This document shows, piece by piece, positions 12,528 to 26,329 of a DNA stretch of 64,000 nt. The notes below the pieces were generated by a model. That model was not told the origin of the DNA. It saw only the letters and a list, made by a program, of their open reading frames with translations, and ran no database searches. Position numbers and translations under genes: made by a program. The stretch's first letter is position 1. Every line of letters starts with the position of its first letter. This stretch comes from Pseudorasbora parva (taxonomy: Eukaryota; Chordata; Actinopteri; Cypriniformes; Gobionidae), in assembly GCF_024679245.1 (NCBI RefSeq), contig NC_090176.1:53221096-53285095 (forward strand). Reading direction: 5' to 3'.

Positions 12528-14620
12528 TACACACACACGCTTGCACACACTCACACACACGCTTACACACACACTCACACACACACGCTTACACACACAC
12601 ACACTCACACACATGCTTACACACACACACACACACACGCTTACACACACACACACACGCACGCTTACACCCACACACACACGCTTACACACACACACAC
12701 ACACACACGCTTACACACACACTCACACACATGCTTACACACACACACACACACACACTCACACACACACACTTACACACACACACACACGCTTATACAC
12801 ACACACGCTTGCACACACTCACACACACGCTTACACACACACTCACACACACACGCTTACACACACACACACACACACACGCTTCGCTTACACACTCACA
12901 CGCACACGCACACACACGCACACACACACACAAACACGCTTACACGCTTACACACACACACACACGCGCTTACACACACACACACTCACACACATGCTTA
13001 CACACACACACACACACACACACGCTTACACACACACACACACACACACGCACGCTTACACCCACACACACACGCTTACACACACACTTACACACACACA
13101 CACACGCTTACACACACTCACACACATGCTTACACACACACACACACACACTCTCACACACACACGCTTACACACACACACACACGCTTACACACACACA
13201 CGCTTACACACACACTCACACACATGCTTACACACACACACACACTCACACACATGCTTACACACACACTTACACACACACACTCACACACACGCTTACA
13301 CACATGCTTACACACACACACTCAAACACACGCCTACACACACACATGCTTACACACACACCGTCACACGCTCACACACACGCTTACACACACGCTCACA
13401 CACATGTTTACACACACGGTTACACACACAGTAACACATGGTCACACGCTCACACACAAGCTTACACACACGCTTACACACTCACACACACGTTTACACA
13501 CACAGTTACACACACACGGTCACATGCTCACACAGACGTTTACACACATGCTTACACACACGGTCACACGCTCACACACACGCTTACACACACGCTTACA
13601 CACACACGGTAACACACGGTCACACGCTCACACATACGCTTACACACACGCTTACACACACACACGGTCATCCGCTCACACACACGCTTACACACGCACA
13701 CTCACACACACGCTTACACACACACACGTTTACACAGACAGTTACACACACGGTCACATGCTCACACAGATGTTTACACACACGCTTACACACTCACACA
13801 CATGTTTACACACACAGTTACACACACACGGCCACAAGCTCACATACACGCTTACACACACACGCTCACACACTCACAAACACGTTTACACACACAGTTA
13901 CACACACGGTCACATGCTCACACTGACATTTACACACACGCTTACACACACACGGTAACACACAGTCAAAGGCTCACACGTACGCTTACACACATGCTTA
14001 CACACACATGGTCACACGCTCACACACGCTTACACACACACGGTCACACACTTACACACACACGGTAACACATGCTCACACACATGCTTACACACACACG
14101 GTCACACGCTTACACACACACGGTAACACACGGTCACACGCTCACACACGCTCACACACTCACACACACGCTTACACACACGTTAACACACACAGTTACA
14201 CACACAGTCACATGCTCACACAGACGTTTACACACACGCTTACACACACGGTCACTCGCTAACACACACATGCTTACACACATGCTTACACACACGCGTT
14301 TACACACACAGTTACACACATGGTCACACGCTTACACACACGCTCACACACACGCTTACACACGCGTTCACACGCACTCACACGCTCTCACACACGGTCC
14401 CGCGGTTACACACACGGTCAAGCGGTTACACACGGTCACACACACGCGTTCACACGCACTCACACGCTTTCACACACGGTCACGCGGTTACACACGGTCA
14501 CACACACGCTTACACATGTGTTCACACGCTTACACACACGGTCACACATGCTTACACACACGGTCACAAACGCTTACGCACACGGTCACACACACACGCT
14601 TTCACACAAGCATTTACACG
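12470..14620. repeat. (CA)n array with GCTTACAC / GGTCACAC interruptions
   Basis: Starts as pure (AC)n. It then becomes a compound array of (AC)n runs punctuated by GCTTAC, CTCAC, ATGCTTAC, and further right GGTCAC, GGTTAC and AGTTAC. The internal pieces repeat with roughly 20-60-bp periodicity. Peptides such as (TH)n and (CV)n read from it are spurious. Confidence 0.95.
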
Positions 14621-15147
14621 TGTTTAAAGATCCTTCTCTTCCTCCTCTTCCTCCTCTTCCTCATAGCTGGAAGATCTGAGGCCTGTGTGTGTGTGTGTGT
14701 GTGTGAGCTCCTGTGCTGCTGGAGATCTGCTGTGAATCAATAAATCCACCCAAACATCTTCTGATCCGCCTCTTCACACACACACACACACACGCTGAAT
14801 GCATTATTCACACTCCTAAAGTAACGCTGCAGGACTGAGTGAATAATTCACCATATCTTCTCTTTCTAAAGCTGAAAACATTTGATTGGACTTGATTATC
14901 ACTTAAGTGTGTTCTGTCGACTAGAGGATAGTAAAAATATGAATAAATGCGACAAATGTTCTAGAGATTTAACATGTTTATATTTATAAATATATCATAT
15001 GCTGTATTGTTGTGCATATGCAGAACATGTGCTCATGCATGCTGTGATCTAAAGCTCATCTCCTTTATTAACGTCTGCATGTTGATTTTGCAGATGTTTT
15101 TGTAGTGAAATGTCAGAGCAAAAGGCTTCAGGGGATAAAAGATGTGC
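14621..15147. other. Intergenic with short microsatellites
   Basis: Holds a short (TCCTCT)n tract (about 14636-14662), (TG)n at 14685-14704 and (CA)n at 14777-14793. The rest is unique AT-rich sequence with no gene. Confidence 0.6.
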
Positions 15148-15554
15148 ATAACCGTTCACCACATAACCATCATTAATGCCCAGATGCACAAACACACTGA
15201 TATTACCAAACCTTATCATAACCGTTCACCACATAACCATCATTAATGCCCAGATGCACAAACACACTGATATTACCAAACCTTATCATAACCGTTCACC
15301 ACATAACCATCATTAATGCCCAGATGCACAAACACACTGATATTACCAAACCTTATCATAACTGTTCACCACATAACCATCATTAATGCCCAGATGCACA
15401 AACACACTGATATTACCAAACCTTATCATAACCGTTCACCACATAACCATCATTAATGCCCAGATGCACAAACACACTGATATTACCAAACCTTATCATA
15501 ACTGTTCACCACATAACCATCATTAATGCCCAGATGCACAAACACACTGATATT
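15148..15554. repeat. 70-bp tandem repeat, about 5.8 copies
   Basis: Units begin ATAACCGTTCACCACATAAC at 15148, 15218, 15288, 15358, 15428 and 15498, exactly 70 bp apart. Copies are almost identical. The main difference is CCGTTC versus CTGTTC: copies 4 and 6 carry the T. Near-identity implies recent expansion. The sixth copy is cut short at GATATTATT. Confidence 0.95.
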
Positions 15555-15803
15555 ATTAGAAACAAAGCTTGATGCCACGTGCTGTTATCAATAACACCGA
15601 GCCTAAAGCGGAAATACTACATATATCAACTCAATAATGCAGAAAAGACACGTGTAGACGGTTCACATGTCACGTAATATTAATTACTAGGATTAGGATC
15701 TGAGGAACAGGCTTTGGTTGAGTGTTCGTCATGTGTAATTATGCATAATTTACCGTTTGTAATGTTATTACATGCAAAATGTGTTACAGGACACTCTAAA
15801 ATA

Positions 15804-17351
15804 CAGGGAGTGCAGAATTATTAGGCAAATGAGTATTTTGACCACATCATCCTCGTTATGCATGTTGTCTTACTCCAAGCTGTATAGGCTGGAAAGCCTA
15901 CGACCAATTAAACATATTAGGTGATGTGCATCTCTGTAATGAGAAGGGGTGTGGTCTAATGACATCAACACCCTATATCAGGTGTGCATAATTATTAGGC
16001 AACTTCCTTTCCTTTGGCAAAATGGGTCAAAAGAAGGACTTGACAGGCTCAGAAAAGTCAAAAATAGTGAGATATATTGCAGAGGGATGCAGCAGTCCTA
16101 AAATAGCCAAGCTTCTGAAGCGTGATCATCGAACAATCAAGCGTTTCATTCAAAATAGTCAACAGAGTCGCAAGAAGCGTGTGGAAAAACCAAGGCGCAA
16201 AATAACTGCCCGTGAACTGAGAAAAGTCAAGCGTGCAGCTGCCAAGATGCCACTGGCCACCAGTTTGGCCATATTTCAGAGCTGCAACATCACTGGAGTG
16301 CCCAAAAGCACAAGGTGTGCAATACTCAGAGACATGGCCAAGGTAAGAAAGGCAGAAAGTCCACCACCACTGAACAAGACACACAAGCTGAAACGTCAAG
16401 ACTGGGCCAAGAAATATCTCAAGACTGATTTTTCTGAGGTTTTATGGACTGATGAAATGAGAGTGAGTCTTGATGGGCCAGATGGATGGGCCCGTGGCTG
16501 GATTGGTAAAGGGCAGAGAGCTCCAGTCCGACTCAGACGCCAGCAAGGTGGAGGTGGAGTACTGGTTTGGGCTGGTATCATCAAAGATGAGCTTGTGGGG
16601 CCTTTTCGGGTTGAGGATGGAGTCAAGCTCAACTCCCAGTCCTACTGCCAGTTTCTGGAAGACACCTTCTTCAAGCAGTGGTACAGGAAGAAGTCTGCAT
16701 CCTTCAAGAAAAACATGATTTTCATGCAGGACAATGCTCCATCACACGCGTCCAAGTGCTCCACAGCGTGGCTGGCAAGAAAGGGTATAAAAGAAGAAAA
16801 TCTAATGATATGGCCTCCTTGTTCACCTGATCTGAACCCCATTGAGAACCTGTGGTCCATCATCAAATGTGCGATTTACAAGGAGGGAAACCAGTCCACC
16901 TCTCTGAACAGTGTCTGGGAGGCTGTGGTTGCTGCTGCACGCAATGTTGATGGTGAACAGATCAAAACACTGACAGAACCCACGGATGGCAGGCTTTTGA
17001 GTGTCGAAGCAGAGAAAGGTGGCTATATTGGTCTCTGATTTGTTTTTGTTTGGTTTTTGAATGTCAGAAATGTATATTTGTGAATGTTGAGATGTTATAT
17101 TGGTTTCACTGGTAAAAATAAATCATTGAAATGGGTATAAATTAGTTTTTTGTTAAGTTGCCTAATAATTATGCACAGTAATAGTCACCCGCACACACAG
17201 ATATCCCCCTAAAATAGCTAAAACTAAAACTTCCAAAAATATTCAGCTTTGATATGAATGAGTTTTTTGTGTTCATTGAGAACATGGTTGTTGTTCAATA
17301 ATAAAATTAATCCTCAAAAATACAACTTGCCTAATAATTCTGCACTCCCTG
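15804..17351 (+). mobile_element. Complete Tc1/mariner-superfamily transposon, DD37E type
   Basis: Bounded by inverted termini CAGGGAGTGCAGAATTATTA (left) and its complement ending GCACTCCCTG (right). Both are linked to the TTAGGCAA motif. A second, inner inverted pair (GTGCATAATTATTAGGCAAC at 15984-16003; complement at about 17155-17174) gives an IR/DR-like layout. The left flank is TA as expected; the right flank reads AG, so the target duplication is mutated. Between the repeats is one intact transposase gene. Size (1.55 kb) fits an autonomous element. Confidence 0.92.
16022..17038 (+). CDS. Tc1-like transposase, intact, DD37E
   Basis: 338-residue open frame starting 17 nt after the inner inverted repeat, ATG in an AAAATGG context. 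It encodes a cut-and-paste transposase that binds the element's ends and inserts at TA. An N-terminal helix-turn-helix region (residues 1-50) is followed by a basic linker (KKRVEKPRRK) and a second DNA-binding part (60-110). The DDE core has D144 (LWTDEMRVS), D237 (MQDNAPSH) and E275 (DLNPIENLW). D237 and E275 are separated by 37 residues, rather than the 34 of classical Tc1. This matches the known DD37E (TRT-like) lineage. There are no stops or frameshifts, so it could be active, though activity cannot be read from sequence. Confidence 0.92.
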   Translation: MGQKKDLTGSEKSKIVRYIAEGCSSPKIAKLLKRDHRTIKRFIQNSQQSRKKRVEKPRRKITARELRKVKRAAAKMPLATSLAIFQSCNITGVPKSTRCAILRDMAKVRKAESPPPLNKTHKLKRQDWAKKYLKTDFSEVLWTDEMRVSLDGPDGWARGWIGKGQRAPVRLRRQQGGGGVLVWAGIIKDELVGPFRVEDGVKLNSQSYCQFLEDTFFKQWYRKKSASFKKNMIFMQDNAPSHASKCSTAWLARKGIKEENLMIWPPCSPDLNPIENLWSIIKCAIYKEGNQSTSLNSVWEAVVAAARNVDGEQIKTLTEPTDGRLLSVEAEKGGYIGL

Positions 17352-17446
17352 AGTGTTACCTTTTAGTGTAATTTGAAACTGGGTAATTATCGTTAACAAA
17401 AGCTAAAACTGTTAAAAAAAATCCCTACTGTATATACACATACACA

Positions 17447-17661
17447 CACTGATCAGGTAAAACATTATGACCAGCTGAAGTGAGTAACGCTGATGATCTC
17501 TCCTGTTAGTGGGCGGGATATATTAGGCAGCAAGTGAACATTTAGTCCTCAGAGTTGATGTGTGTGAAGCAGGAGAAATGGGCAAGCGTAAGGATTTGAG
17601 CGAGTTTGGCCAGATTGTGACGGCTAGACGACTGGGTCAGAGCATCTCCAGAACTGCAGAA
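17447..17661 (+). mobile_element. 5' fragment of another Tc1-like transposon
   Basis: Begins with the terminus CACTGATCAGGTAAAACATT and continues to an ATG at 17578 reading MGKRKDLSEFGQIVTARRL, the helix-turn-helix start of a fish Tc1-like transposase. Sequence after about 17661 is unrelated, so the element is truncated after about 28 codons. It lies 95 bp from the DD37E element but has different termini. Confidence 0.8.
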
Positions 17662-18827
17662 AAAAATACAAAAGTAACTTCAAATCAGTAAAACTAAACT
17701 AACAATGCACAGATGAATCATTGGCAAAAATAAAGTAAGATGGATGACGAGAGTAAACACACTCAATGTGATTTCGTGGCTCTCTGACGTGACTAAGAGT
17801 TTGTTCTGATGGGTTAATCACAACATGTCGAGGTCAGAACACATGACGCATATGACAGCTGCAAGGCCCGAGGGGTCAAAGGTCATGTTCTCTATCGGCC
17901 AGTGCCGAGTCTGCTCGTTCTCCAAAACTTCTGATGCAGAGCTGGCTCATAGTCTCTGGATATTGTGGTGTGCTTCTGTCCACAGCCCTGGGAATGTGGG
18001 TCTATGCAAATTCAGATCAAAGAGGGGGGCGGGGCTTTACCTACTTGAGTTGCCATGGTAACGTGGGCGACCGACCGCCATTATAATACACAACTGAGAG
18101 GAAAGTTAGGACACTTTACAACAGTTATCTCTGGAAAACAAGCATTCAACAGTTAAAGCGGTGGTTCCGTGGTGTTTTTCTAGGCTTGGTTGTGTTTATG
18201 GGGCGCAGTATATCATGTCTTAATACTTCTTTTCTTTTAAACTCCATATTTTTCTTCTATTCTCCCTTTATTCCGCACCGCTGTCTGTGCTTTGAACGGC
18301 TCGTTTACTTCCTGCTTCCTGAAGCCCCTCCCTCCGACAAACGCAATGGTCTTAGATTGGTCAGATGGCCAAATGCAGTTTCCTGTATTTTGATTGGCTG
18401 AAGCACAGGTTAAGGCCACGCCCCTTCCTATTACGGGCAGAAGGCCCATCTGCGGAGACTAGCGAGGGTTTATGACGTCACCAACCCAGGAAGAAGCTCG
18501 TTGTAGTCCAAACCGGCCATTTTTGTAGGCAATAAACTGCCGTAACTTTAAAAGACAATATCTCCGTTTGCAGTGAACTTTCAGCGCTGTAACTGTGCAA
18601 ATACTGTTAATGCTCAAGCAGCGACATTACACACTAACTAAAGTTACACAAGTCAAATCACATACAAACACCCCTTTAAATCTCTCTTAATCTGTGCTGC
18701 TGTCTTAATCTGTGCTTGCTGTTAAAGTCTTTTGGAGCAAGCCTCCGGGCATGCAATGACATAAATTAACTGCTTTTATTAGTCATTAGTCTTTTTTAAA
18801 GGTGCAATATATAACTTTTATAAGCAC
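17662..18827. other. Non-coding, with an old interspersed repeat
   Basis: No gene. The stretch from about 18010 to 18690 (GGGGGCGGGGCTTTACCTAC ... CACCCCTTTAAAT) looks like a common cyprinid non-autonomous element: TTTGATTGGCTG, CACGCCCCTTCC and GGCCATTTTTGTAG motifs and a CCCCTTTAA end. I cannot name the family. Short frames here are chance. Confidence 0.4.
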
Positions 18828-19763
18828 TATATTGCCAGAAGTGTTGTGTCGCCTCTACACACACCTGATCTCCCCATTGTTAACCCGTGGGGTTTAATCT
18901 GGAGTTGGCCCACCCTCTCTAACAGCTCCAGCTCTTCTGGGAAGGCTTTCCTCAAGGTTTAGGAGTGTGTTTATGGGGATTTTTGCCCATTCTTCTAGAA
19001 GCTCATTTGTGAGGTCAGGCACTGATGTTGGACGAGAAGGCCTGGCTCTCAGTCTCCGCTCTAATTCATCCCAAAGCTGTTCTATCGGGTTGAGCTCAGG
19101 ACTCTGTGCAGGCCAGTCCAGTTCCTCCACACCAAACTCCTCATCCATGTCTTTATGGAGCGGCGCTTTGTGCACTGGAGCGCAGTCATGCTGGGACAGG
19201 AAGGGGCCGTCCACAAACTGATCCCACAAAGCTGAGAGCGTGAAATTGTCCTAAATGTCTTGGTGAAGCATTAAGAGTTCCTTTCACTGGAACTAAGGGG
19301 CGGACCCCTGAAAAACAACCCCAACCCCATAATCCCCCCTCCACCAAACTTTACAATTGGCCCAATGCAGTCAGGCGAGTCCCGTTCTCCTGGCGATGGC
19401 CAAACCCAGACTCGTCCATGGGATTGTCAGACTGAAGCGTGATTGGTCGCTCAGAGAACACGTCTCACTGCTCTAGAGTCCAGTGGCGGCTGCTTTACTC
19501 CACTGCATCCCACGCTTTGCATTGCTCTTGGTGATGTAAGGCTTGGATGAGCTGCTCGGCCATGGAAACCCATTCCATGAAGCTCTCTCCGCTGTTCTTG
19601 AGCTCGTCTGAAGGCCACAGAAGTCTGGAGCTGTTGACTCTGCAGAAAGTTGGATACTGTGACCCTCAGCATGCGCTGACCCCGTCAATCTGGCATAGAA
19701 GTGATAGAACACCTTAATTCAATGATTTGGAGGGGTGTCTCAATACTTTTGGCAATGTAGGGT
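18828..19763 (-). mobile_element. Degenerate Tc1-like transposon (DD34E), minus strand
   Basis: Inverted termini are recognisable: CTATATTGCCAGAAGTGTTG on the left and, read on the minus strand, CTACATTGCCAAAAGTATTG on the right. The element is about 0.94 kb, shorter than the usual 1.5-1.6 kb. Its N-terminal coding part is largely gone and the rest carries frameshifts. Confidence 0.85.
18894..19712 (-). pseudogene. Broken Tc1-like transposase, DD34E C-terminal domain
   Basis: On the minus strand the 18894-19229 frame reads FLSQHDCAPVHKA ... DWPAQSPELNPIEQLW, the second catalytic Asp and the Glu of a DDE transposase. They are separated by 34 residues (classical Tc1). Upstream, the 19473-19712 frame has RASWNGFPWPSSSSKP and ITKSNAKRGMQWSKA, the family's linker region, in another frame. 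The middle of the core, including the first catalytic Asp, is not intact. Not functional. Confidence 0.85.
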
Positions 19764-19789
19764 ATTTAAATATTAATGTCACTCATCTC

Positions 19790-20105
19790 ACCATTATTCG
19801 TCATATCGTCGCCTTTGGCTTGGCGTGCTCAGTTGGGGACACTAACATTATGATCTAAGATGTTCAACTAAATTGCTTATTTAAAGCTAAATAAGACTTA
19901 TTTAATTCTCTAAACTATAATACTGATCTGCCAACATTGTCTCTCTATGATAAATTAAAATAAGCTGATAACATCACTGTTTACTCCAGAACGACTGTAC
20001 AGCCAAATCTAATTCTGCTGCAGTATTGTCCTGTTTAACACTGAAGCTGCTCTGACACAATCGGCGCTGGAGAAGAGCGATAGAAATAAAGATGATTGAT
20101 TGATT
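19790..20105 (+). mobile_element. Retroelement 3' part, copy 2
   Basis: Same family as 7040-7406: GCTCAGTTGGGGACACTAAC, ACTGATCTGCCAACATTGTC, CCAGAACGACTGTACAGCC and TCCTGTTTAACACTGAAGC. It ends ATCGGCGCTGGAGAAGAGCG, AATAAAG and a (GATT)n tail at 20090-20108. The 3' simple-repeat tail supports a LINE-mobilised element. Confidence 0.7.
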
Positions 20106-20351
20106 GATCGGAAAATACAGAACAAAATCTAACACTCATTTAAGAGTATCTGTATTCTGATGCACAGCAGAAACATGATGTACATCACTACACTTTACCT
20201 GTAATGGCAGGTCTTTGTCTTCTTTAATATTTAATCTGCATGTTTGCGTGCCGTGTGTCTCTAATGTGTTTCCACGGCAGGCGCTGATATTAAATATTCA
20301 CAGCCTCTGTTAAGACGTGATTTTCCATGACAGACGCTGAGATTCATAAAT

Positions 20352-20715
20352 GAGCAGCTGGAATAATCACGCAGAGTCCATGAGAAAGTGCAAGGGTTAA
20401 CCCTCAACATAACAGCAATATAATGGTAATCGTTAAATATTGTCACTGGCATTAGAACTGATTGAGGCCTCGTCCACACGACGCCAGCGCTTTCCTAATC
20501 CGATCTTTTTTTCCCCTCATTTCAAGAAATATCTGCATCCACACGGGATTAAGAAAACGGACTAAAAACACTGTAGTTTGCATGCCAGGCCAGTGTGTGG
20601 CGCTGTAATTTTGCCACAGAAATACACTAAAAACCGAGAAGAAGAGTTGTGGCTAGCAGGGGTATAGCAGTGGTCGGAGGTGAGGCGAAATCTCACAATA
20701 AAATAACAATAAATA
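20352..20715 (+). repeat. 365-bp direct repeat, copy 1 (flanks a Tc1 insertion)
   Basis: From GAGCAGCTGGAATAATCAC to AATAACAATAAATA this matches 21984-22348 with few differences. It covers about 114 bp of ordinary flank plus the left part of a DNA element that begins GGCCTCGTCCACACG (about 20468). Because the flank is duplicated too, this is a segmental copy, not two independent insertions. A Tc1 element starts at the TA ending this copy. Confidence 0.88.
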
Positions 20716-21983
20716 CAGTCCCTGACAAAAGTCTTGTCGCTTGTGAACAAATTGACCTAAAGTGCCGCTGAAATATATTTCTAATCAAGAAATGGCTCAT
20801 TTTAATCCCACCAGCTTTTGTGATAATGTTTCAGTGAAAAACTAAACTTTCAAAAAGTATTCTAATATTCACAGCTTGGTAAAGCCCATTGAGTCAATTT
20901 TTGCAAAGACATAAGTGTTGTCACCTTGTCATATGAGCTTCACCTGTGACTAATAATGGATCAATTAGGTCTCAAGTGTGTATAAAAAGAACCCCAGTAC
21001 GCTAGACCTTCACATCAACTGCAACTAGACCTCTGCAAACATGCCTAAGATTCACCCTGAGACTAAAGTTTTGATTATCAAGAGGCTGAAGACCAGATCC
21101 ACTGCTGATGTGGCAGACACCTTCAATGTGTCTCAGCGTCAAGTACAGAGGATAAAAAAAAGATTTGAAGAGACTGGAGACGTTTTTGCAAAGCCCAGGT
21201 CAGGCAGACCCCGCAAGACAACTGCTCGAGAGGACCGTTTGTTGGCTCGAAAATCCAAGGCCAGCCCATTTTCCACTGCAGCAGAGCTCCACGAGACCTG
21301 GTCACCTGAAGTCCCTGTGTCAACCAGAACAGTTTGTCGGATTCTATCTCGAAATGGCCTCCATGGTCGAATCAGTGCCCAGAAGCCAGAACTAAACAAA
21401 AGACAATTGAAAAACCGTGTGGCATTTGCCAAGGCCCACAGCCTGCTAAAAGGATGGACGCTGGAAAAGTGGCAGAAGGTGGATTTTTCAGATGAATCTT
21501 CTGTTGAATTACACCACAGTCGCCGCAAATATTGCAGGAGACCTACTGGAGCCCGAATGGATCCGAGATTCAGCCAGAAAACAGTGAAGTTTGGTGGCGG
21601 AAAAATCATGGTCTGGGGTTACATCCAGTATGGGGGTGTGCGAGAGATCTGCAGGGTGGAAGGCAACATCAATAGTCTAAAATACCAAGAAATCTTAGCT
21701 ACCTCTTATATTCCCAACCATAAAAGAGGCCAAATTCTGCAGCAGGACGGTGCTCCATCGCATACTTCCATCTCCACATCAAAGTTCCTCAAGGCGAAGA
21801 AGATCAAGATGCTCCAGGATTGGCCAGCCCAGTCACCAGACATGAACATCATTGAGCATATGGGGGGTAGGATGAAAGAGGACGCATGGAAGACGAAACC
21901 AAAGAATATTGATGAACTCTGGGAGGCATGCAAGACTGCTTTCTTAGCTATTCCTGATGACTTCATCAATAAATTGTATGCAT
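20716..21983 (+). mobile_element. Tc1-type transposon, DD35E, right end missing
   Basis: The left terminus CAGTCCCTGACAAAAGTCTT sits immediately after a TA at 20714-20715. The transposase frame follows. The right inverted repeat is absent: the sequence stops at KLYA of the transposase and passes straight into the second 365-bp repeat copy. The uninterrupted site is visible in that copy at 22347-22348. Confidence 0.9.
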
Positions 21984-21985
21984 GA
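21041..21985 (+). pseudogene. Tc1-type transposase DD35E, truncated at the C-terminus
   Basis: 314 codons open from ATG, with the last stop supplied by flanking DNA. The N-terminal paired-like region (helix-turn-helix about residues 5-45, GRPRK AT-hook-like motif at 55-59) and DDE core are present: D151 (DFSDESS), D236 (QQDGAPSH) and E272 (SPDMNIIEHMG). The D236-E272 gap is 35 residues, one more than Tc1, as in the DD35E (Traveler-like) lineage. The usually conserved NPIEHLW is NIIEHMG. About 20-30 C-terminal residues expected for the family are missing, cut at the direct-repeat junction. Probably inactive. Confidence 0.88.
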
Positions 21986-22348
21986 GCAGCTGGAATAATC
22001 ACACAGAGTCCATAAGAAAGTGCAAGGGTTAACACTCAACATAACACATCAATATAATGGTAATTGTTAAATATTTCCACTGGCATTAGAACTGATTGAG
22101 GCCTCGTCCACACGAAGCCAGCGCTTTCCTAATCCGATCTTTTTTTCCCCTCGTTTCAGGAAATATCTGCGTCCACACGATTACTGATACGGACTAAAAA
22201 CACTGTAGTTTGCATGCCAGGCCAGTGTGTGGCGCTGTAATTCTGCCACAGAAATACACTACAAAACAGAGAAGAAGAGTTGTGGCTAGACGGGGTATAG
22301 CAGTGGTCGGAGGTGAGGCAAAATCTCACAATAAAATAACAATAAATA
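21984..22348 (+). repeat. 365-bp direct repeat, copy 2 (empty Tc1 site)
   Basis: Second copy of 20352-20715, offset 1,632-1,633 bp. It starts exactly where the Tc1 transposase breaks off. It runs past AATAAATA into CATTTGCTGC with no insertion, showing the pre-insertion sequence of the TA target. Confidence 0.88.
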
Positions 22349-22720
22349 CATTTGCTGCTTAACAGATGTGTTTTATTAACGCCTACACCTACCCTGACCC
22401 TAAACACACCCTTACAGTACTGCAGATACGGTCATTAAATGAGGCGATATTGATGAGCGCGTGCCCAGAGCCCGTAGCCGTATCCCGTAACTCTTCACCG
22501 TGCTGGACGGAGTGTGATGACATCACCGTTTCAGAAAATATACGGATTCGGATACCAGAGATGGAAGATGATCGTTTTCAGATTTATCCCCTTTGGGACA
22601 AGGTTTCGAAAAATATCGGATTCATGCTTCCCAAACGCCGGATCCGTGTGGACGAAACGCTGATACGGGACAAAATGTTTACGTATCCAGCGAAACGCGT
22701 CTCCGTGTGGACGGGCCATG
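22098..22720 (+). mobile_element. Non-autonomous DNA transposon, GGCCTCGTCCACACG termini
   Basis: The left end GGCCTCGTCCACACGAAGCC and right end CTCCGTGTGGACGGGCC form an imperfect terminal inverted repeat. There are further internal GTGTGGACGAAACGC-type inverted motifs. No transposase is encoded; an open frame at 22366-22749 has no recognisable domain. The left part is also present at 20468-20715. Superfamily not determined. Confidence 0.65.
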
Positions 22721-22946
22721 AGAGGCTTTGCTTATTAAATTCTTCATGAAAAATAAACCTAACAAATGGGTCAATGATTGTCAGTGTACACACATAAGGA
22801 GTACACTATTTTAAGGTGTCTTTGTTACACTGTAATTATATATTTAAATACTGATGGATATTAAGTAACTACATTTAACACTATAGGGTTTGGATTAGGG
22901 TTAGTTGCAGGTAATTATGTGGATCAATAGCAGCTGATTGACACTG
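22721..22946. other. Intergenic spacer
   Basis: AT-rich sequence without recognised features between the DNA element and the fold-back MITE. Confidence 0.5.
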
Positions 22947-23325
22947 CACTGCAAAATATGCTCTTCTTACTCAGTGTTTTTGTCTCGTTTCTAGTCAAAC
23001 AATCTAAAAATTCTTCATTAAGAAACATTTACTAGGCAAGTACAAATTATTGTCTTGTTTTGGGAAAAATAACTCAAAATGAAGAGAGTTTTTGCTTAAA
23101 ATAAGATAAATAATCTGCCAATGGGGTGAGAGAAATAATCTTGTTTTCTGTTTGAATTAAGATTATTTTTCTCACCCCATTGGCAGATTATTTATCTTAT
23201 TTTAAGCAAAAACTCTCTTCATTTTGAGTTATTTTCTTCCTAAAACGAGACAATTACTTTTCTTGTAAATGCTTCTTGTTTTAAGACTTTTAAGATAGTT
23301 TGACTAGAAACAAGACAGAAATACT
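22947..23325. mobile_element. Fold-back MITE (Angel-like palindrome), copy 1
   Basis: A long palindrome. The left arm runs CACTGCAAAATATGCTCTTC ... AAACTCTCTT-type A/T blocks ... ATCTGCCAATGGGGTGAG. The right arm is its complement, CTCACCCCATTGGCAGAT ... GAAACAAGACAG. The hairpin tip lies near 23120-23170. The family recurs at least eight times in the window and encodes nothing. It resembles the zebrafish Angel class of inverted-repeat elements; the name is inference, the palindrome is direct. Confidence 0.85.
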
Positions 23326-26171
<2,846 letters not shown>

Positions 26172-26329
26172 AGAGAAACACAGGCCTCATTCACAGCAGG
26201 ACGGGATTTGGCTTCAAGGCTCGGGAAAGCCAGAAGAATTAAAATGCAAATGAGCAGAGGATTACGGATGAAAGAGCATTTACCACACACTCCTCATCTG
26301 AACTGTTGCTTCTGACTCCAGAAGTTCAC

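Noticed and set aside
15148..15554. CRISPR-like array (regular 70-bp repeats)
   Set aside because: Whole units are identical with no unique spacers, and the context is vertebrate.
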